Shown: positions 60,369 through 64,000 of the stretch, piece by piece
How positions within the stretch are numbered: the stretch's first letter is position 1
Layout: each line of letters opens with the position of its first letter
Origin: Staphylococcus haemolyticus
GTDB taxonomy: Bacteria > Bacillota > Bacilli > Staphylococcales > Staphylococcaceae
Assembly (NCBI RefSeq): GCF_006094395.1
Contig: NZ_CP035291.1
Location: forward strand, 1,612,001-1,676,000
DNA length: 64,000 bases
Reading direction: 5' to 3'
Notes under the pieces: model-generated
The model's input: the letters and a program-made list of their open reading frames with translations, nothing else
Told to the model about the DNA's origin: nothing
Databases searched by the model: none
Position numbers and translations under genes: made by a program

Positions 60369-60597
60369 AAACTATTTTACCTTTTTGCCTTAACGTATCT
60401 TTAGCTTTTTTAAAGAAATCACTCGTATGCCCAAATGAATCCATACTCACTTTTGACTGAGTTCCACTCATTTCTCTAATACTATTGTCAATCGACATTA
60501 TGTTATCCGGGGATTTAAAGTCTTCTTCTCTGTATAAGAATTCGTTAACGTGCTTCATATTATCATAGAAACGATTAGCCTCACTATCGGTCATCAT
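60367..60597 (-). CDS. Small conserved protein of unknown function downstream of pyrE
   Basis: From the ATG at 60597 (AAAGGGGGA upstream) the product is 76 aa, charged and soluble, with no signal peptide or membrane helix. It opens MMTDSEANRFYDNMKHVNEFLYRE and ends KKAKDTLRQKGKIV. A longer start at 60618 would place the ribosome binding site inside the gene. I do not recognise a domain. It lies 27 bases after pyrE, so it is probably co-transcribed with the pyr genes. Confidence 0.8.
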   Translation of the reverse strand: MMTDSEANRFYDNMKHVNEFLYREEDFKSPDNIMSIDNSIREMSGTQSKVSMDSFGHTSDFFKKAKDTLRQKGKIV

Positions 60598-60624
60598 AAT
60601 CAATCCCCCTTTTGACATAGCATA

Positions 60625-61233
60625 TTACAAGTTATCTCTCCATTCAACTAAAGTCTGTATATCATTCTCAGAAATTTTTCCTTCTTCACGAGCCACTTCA
60701 ATTAACTCATTATAATTACTTAGTGTATAAAATGGAACATCAATTTCATTAAACATGTCATCTGCTTTCTTTAAACCATAAGTAAAAATAGCAACGACAC
60801 CTAAAACATCAGCACCAGCATCCTTTAAAGCTTCAACTGCTGTAATTGAAGATCCACCTGTAGAAATTAAATCTTCTACTACTACCACTTTCTTCCCTTT
60901 ACTTACTGCTCCTTCAATTTGATTTTGTTTACCATGACTTTTACTTTTAGAGCGAACATAATTCATAGGTAAATTTAACTTTTCAGAGATGTAAGCGGCA
61001 TGAGGAATACCTGCTGTGGCTGTACCAGAAACAATATCTACGTTACCAAATTGCTCAATAATCATTTGACTTAATCCATCACGAATGGCACGACGTACTT
61101 CTGGATAACCTAATGTTACGCGGTTATCACAGTAGATAGGAGATTTGATGCCTGAACTCCACGTATATAAGTCATTCGGAGATAATGTTACCGCTTCAAT
61201 ATCTAATAAAGATTTTGCTATTTCTTTAGCCAT
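60625..61233 (-). CDS. pyrE: Orotate phosphoribosyltransferase
   Basis: PyrE forms orotidine 5'-phosphate from orotate and PRPP. The 202-aa protein has [16 protein letters not shown] near residue 70, [17 protein letters not shown] near residue 91 and the PRPP motif [15 protein letters not shown] near residue 115. The start is one base after the pyrF stop with a weak site, so it is coupled to pyrF. Confidence 0.97.
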   Translation of the reverse strand: MAKEIAKSLLDIEAVTLSPNDLYTWSSGIKSPIYCDNRVTLGYPEVRRAIRDGLSQMIIEQFGNVDIVSGTATAGIPHAAYISEKLNLPMNYVRSKSKSHGKQNQIEGAVSKGKKVVVVEDLISTGGSSITAVEALKDAGADVLGVVAIFTYGLKKADDMFNEIDVPFYTLSNYNELIEVAREEGKISENDIQTLVEWRDNL

Positions 61234-61234
61234 A

Positions 61235-61927
61235 TTAACCTAACCAACTTTCTTTAATAGTATGATAACTTTCCACAGGATTCTCGCTTTGGGTGATAGG
61301 TCGCCCAACTACGATATGTGTTGCCCCTAATTGTTTAGCATCTTCAGGTGTAGTAATACGTTTTTGATCATCTACAGCTGCCCCCTGTGGTCTAATGCCT
61401 GGTGTAACTTTTAAGAAATTAGAACCTAATTTGTTTGTTAGCAATTCTGCTTCAAGTGGAGAACAAACCACACCATCTAGACCTGCTTGTTGTGTTAAAG
61501 TAGCATAGTTTAACACTGCTTCTTCAATCGTCGTCTGAATGTTTTGTTCATTACGTAGCATTTCTTCTGTTGTAGATGTTAATTGCGTCACAGCAATGAT
61601 CTTTGTATCATTACTATATTTGTGCAAACCCCTTACTGCAGCTTTCATCATGTCTGTACCTCCAGCTGCATGCACATTAACTAAGTCTACATCTAACTTT
61701 CCTAAGCCTTCCATTGCTTTTTCAACCGTGTTTGGAATATCATGTAGCTTCAAATCTAAGAATATGTCATGGCCACGAGGTTTAATCGATTTAATCAAAT
61801 CGGGGCCCGCTTGATAGAAAAGTTCCATTCCAATTTTCACGAAAAGTGGTTCATCAAATTGGTCCAAGAATGTATTAACTTTAGTTGCCGATTCGAAATC
61901 TAATGCTATGATAGGTAAATCTTTCAT
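61235..61927 (-). CDS. pyrF: Orotidine 5'-phosphate decarboxylase
   Basis: PyrF makes UMP, the last step of pyrimidine synthesis. The 230-aa TIM barrel has [30 protein letters not shown], and the catalytic [18 protein letters not shown] near residue 54, with Asp and Lys residues of the active site. [16 protein letters not shown] lies near residue 174. The ATG at 61927 has AAAGGAG upstream. It lies 96 bases after carB. Confidence 0.97.
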   Translation of the reverse strand: MKDLPIIALDFESATKVNTFLDQFDEPLFVKIGMELFYQAGPDLIKSIKPRGHDIFLDLKLHDIPNTVEKAMEGLGKLDVDLVNVHAAGGTDMMKAAVRGLHKYSNDTKIIAVTQLTSTTEEMLRNEQNIQTTIEEAVLNYATLTQQAGLDGVVCSPLEAELLTNKLGSNFLKVTPGIRPQGAAVDDQKRITTPEDAKQLGATHIVVGRPITQSENPVESYHTIKESWLG

Positions 61928-62023
61928 ATTATAGCTCCTTTGAAAATGAACGACTTGGTCGCCATAATCAGTTTAAAAATATCCACTGACTTATAACGCC
62001 CTTGTCGTTCTCAAGTTGTAAAT

Positions 62024-64000
62024 CTACATAGTTCTCATTGAAAATGTCATACTTTCAATTACATTTGTTAAAGCATTAGCCGTATCTAATGAAGTTAGAC
62101 AAGGCACACCATTCTCAACTGTTGTACGACGAATTTGGAACCCGTCTCTTTCTACTTCTTTACCCTTAGTCATCGTATTAATGACAATTTGTACTTCGCC
62201 ATTTTGTATACGTGTTAGTAAATCATCGTCGCCACCAATTTTGCCTACAACTTCAACTGGAATGTTGTCTTCTTTTAATTTTTCCGCAGTACCTTGAGTT
62301 GCTAAAATTTTATAGCCTACTTCATTTAAACGGTGTGCTATTTTAACAATTTCATCTTTATCTTTATCACTTACAGTCATAAGAACAGTACCATGATCTT
62401 TAACTTCCACACCACTACCTGTTAAACCTTTGTAAAGTGCTTTTTCTAAAGTTAAATCTTTACCCATAACTTCACCGGTAGATTTCATTTCTGGCCCCAA
62501 TGTCACATCAACATTTTTTAGTTTATTAAAACTAAATACTGGTGCTTTAACAAACACACCTTCTGAATAAGGTTGTACACCTTGTTTATAGCCTAAGTCT
62601 TTAAGACGAGTACCCATAATGGCTTGCATAGCTAGTTGTGCCATTTGAATATCGGTAATTTTACTTAAGAAAGGTACGGTACGACTTGCACGAGGGTTTA
62701 CTTCTAATACGTAAACACCGTCATGTGCAATAACAAACTGAATATTAATTAGACCAACGATGTTCAACCCTTTTGCTAATTTGATAGTATAATCCTCTAG
62801 CGTATCGATATCTTCTTGACTTAACGTTTGAGGCGGATATACAGCTATTGAGTCACCACTATGCACACCAGCACGTTCTATATGTTCCATAATACCTGGA
62901 ATGATAACTGTTTCTCCATCTGAAATTGCATCGACTTCTATCTCTTTACCTGTTAAGTATCTATCAACTAACACTGGGTGCTCAGGGCTAGCTTTAACAG
63001 CTTGCTCCATATAATTTTCTAATTCTGCATCGCTATTCACGATTTCCATTGCACGTCCACCTAAAACATATGATGGACGAACTACTACTGGATAGCCAAT
63101 TTCACGAGCATTTTCTAGTGCTTCTTTTGGAGAAGTGGCTGTCTTACCTTTAGGTTGTGGCACATCAATTGTATGCAATAATGCTTCGAACTCTTTTCTA
63201 TCCTCAGCACGATTTAAATTTTCTAATGTAGTACCTAATATTTTGACACCATGTTTAGCTAGTTTATCTGCTAAGTTAATTGCTGTTTGACCACCAAATT
63301 GCACTACAACACCTTTAGGTTGTTCTAAATTAATAATGTTCATTACATCTTCTTCAGTTAGCGGTTCAAAGTATAACTTATCTGAAATTGAAAAGTCAGT
63401 AGATACTGTTTCAGGGTTATTATTCACGATAATTGCCTCATATCCAGCATTTTGAATTGCCCATACAGCGTGTACAGTAGCATAGTCAAATTCTACCCCT
63501 TGTCCAATACGAATAGGACCTGAACCAAGCACTAAGATTTTTTCTTTATCAGTTACAATTGACTCATTTTCAGTTTCATATGTTCCATAGTAGTATGGCG
63601 TTGTTGATTCAAACTCTGCAGCACAAGTATCAACCATTTTGTATACTGGTTTAATATTATTATCTTGGCGTAATTGATATACTTCTGATTCTGTCATGCC
63701 GAATCGATGTGCAATTACTCTATCACTAAATCCATAATCTTTAGCATATTTAAGATAATCCAAATCTCCTGGGTGATTTTTTAATTCATGTTCAATATTA
63801 ATGATATTTTGGAATTTATTTAAGAAGAAATAATCGATTTGCGTCATATTGTGTATCTCTTCAAGTGTTGTACCACGTCTAATTGCTTCACCTATAAAGA
63901 AGAGTCTTTCATCATCTTGATGACTGATGCGTTCTTTAATATAGTCTAAGTCAAAACTCTCTCCATTTGGTAAACCTAAATGATGTACACCGTATTCAAG
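62024..64000 (-). CDS. carB: Carbamoyl-phosphate synthase large subunit, C-terminal part (runs off the right edge)
   Basis: CarB makes carbamoyl phosphate for pyrimidines and arginine. 658 codons are visible, reading in frame to the last base with no start, about 60% of the usual 1,057 residues. The second ATP-grasp half is readable: [39 protein letters not shown], and [29 protein letters not shown]. The C-terminal MGS-like allosteric domain covers the last 150 residues. An internal Met at 63847 is not the start; the frame continues upstream with [14 protein letters not shown]. Confidence 0.96.
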   Translation of the reverse strand, partial: LEYGVHHLGLPNGESFDLDYIKERISHQDDERLFFIGEAIRRGTTLEEIHNMTQIDYFFLNKFQNIINIEHELKNHPGDLDYLKYAKDYGFSDRVIAHRFGMTESEVYQLRQDNNIKPVYKMVDTCAAEFESTTPYYYGTYETENESIVTDKEKILVLGSGPIRIGQGVEFDYATVHAVWAIQNAGYEAIIVNNNPETVSTDFSISDKLYFEPLTEEDVMNIINLEQPKGVVVQFGGQTAINLADKLAKHGVKILGTTLENLNRAEDRKEFEALLHTIDVPQPKGKTATSPKEALENAREIGYPVVVRPSYVLGGRAMEIVNSDAELENYMEQAVKASPEHPVLVDRYLTGKEIEVDAISDGETVIIPGIMEHIERAGVHSGDSIAVYPPQTLSQEDIDTLEDYTIKLAKGLNIVGLINIQFVIAHDGVYVLEVNPRASRTVPFLSKITDIQMAQLAMQAIMGTRLKDLGYKQGVQPYSEGVFVKAPVFSFNKLKNVDVTLGPEMKSTGEVMGKDLTLEKALYKGLTGSGVEVKDHGTVLMTVSDKDKDEIVKIAHRLNEVGYKILATQGTAEKLKEDNIPVEVVGKIGGDDDLLTRIQNGEVQIVINTMTKGKEVERDGFQIRRTTVENGVPCLTSLDTANALTNVIESMTFSMRTM

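Overview
This is a stretch of Staphylococcus chromosome (Firmicutes, low G+C). The proteins read as close relatives of the S. aureus set, and the gene order matches the conserved staphylococcal block from carB through pyrF, pyrE, rqcH, gmk, priA, pknB, fakA, recG, fapR, acpP, smc, ffh, rpsP, rplS, sucCD, topA, codY, rpsB and frr to cdsA. The species cannot be fixed from sequence alone. It is probably not S. aureus: lytN, which I recall lying between sucD and fmhC there, is absent, and a nuclease gene with a C-terminal excalibur-like domain sits between recG and fakA. Almost every gene is on the minus strand, so transcription mostly runs from high to low coordinates. The few plus-strand genes are the yfhO pair, rpmB, a TM2 gene, rqcH and a 27-codon gene.

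Layout from the right end, in transcription order. 64000-60367: pyrimidine synthesis (partial carB, pyrF, pyrE) and a small unknown gene. 60267-57851: an isolated 27-aa membrane peptide unit, a VOC-fold protein and rqcH. 57692-53087: gmk-rpoZ, then coaBC-priA. 53024-52821: TM2 protein. 52643-43690: def-like pseudoenzyme, fmt, rsmB, rlmN, stp1, pknB, rsgA, rpe, thiN, a tightly packed series covering translation initiation, RNA modification, Ser/Thr phosphorylation and ribosome assembly. 43629-41111: rpmB (divergent), asp23-like gene, fakA. 40925-40125: secreted or membrane nuclease. 39970-33417: recG, then the phospholipid and fatty-acid cluster fapR-plsX-fabD-fabG-acpP with a FapR operator, then rnc. 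33332-26828: smc-ftsY-ylxM-ffh (chromosome condensation and SRP). 26582-24493: rpsP-rimM-trmD-rplS. 24335-19130: two tandem YfhO-family membrane proteins. 18887-15047: rbgA-rnhB and sucC-sucD (a candidate cre lies in the promoter). 14747-8854: fmhC, dprA, topA, trmFO. 8709-5013: xerC-hslV-hslU-codY. 4746-1: rpsB, tsf, pyrH, frr, uppS, cdsA (partial).

No prophage, insertion sequence, CRISPR array, defence island, rRNA or tRNA gene was seen, and no gene-free gap exceeds 300 bases. The points most worth a second look are small-scale: a nested long-loop hairpin between tsf and pyrH; a hairpin that buries the xerC ribosome binding site; a possible unannotated RNA between ffh and rpsP; the nuclease insertion; a deformylase homologue that has lost its catalytic residues; and the stand-alone 27-aa hydrophobic peptide gene.
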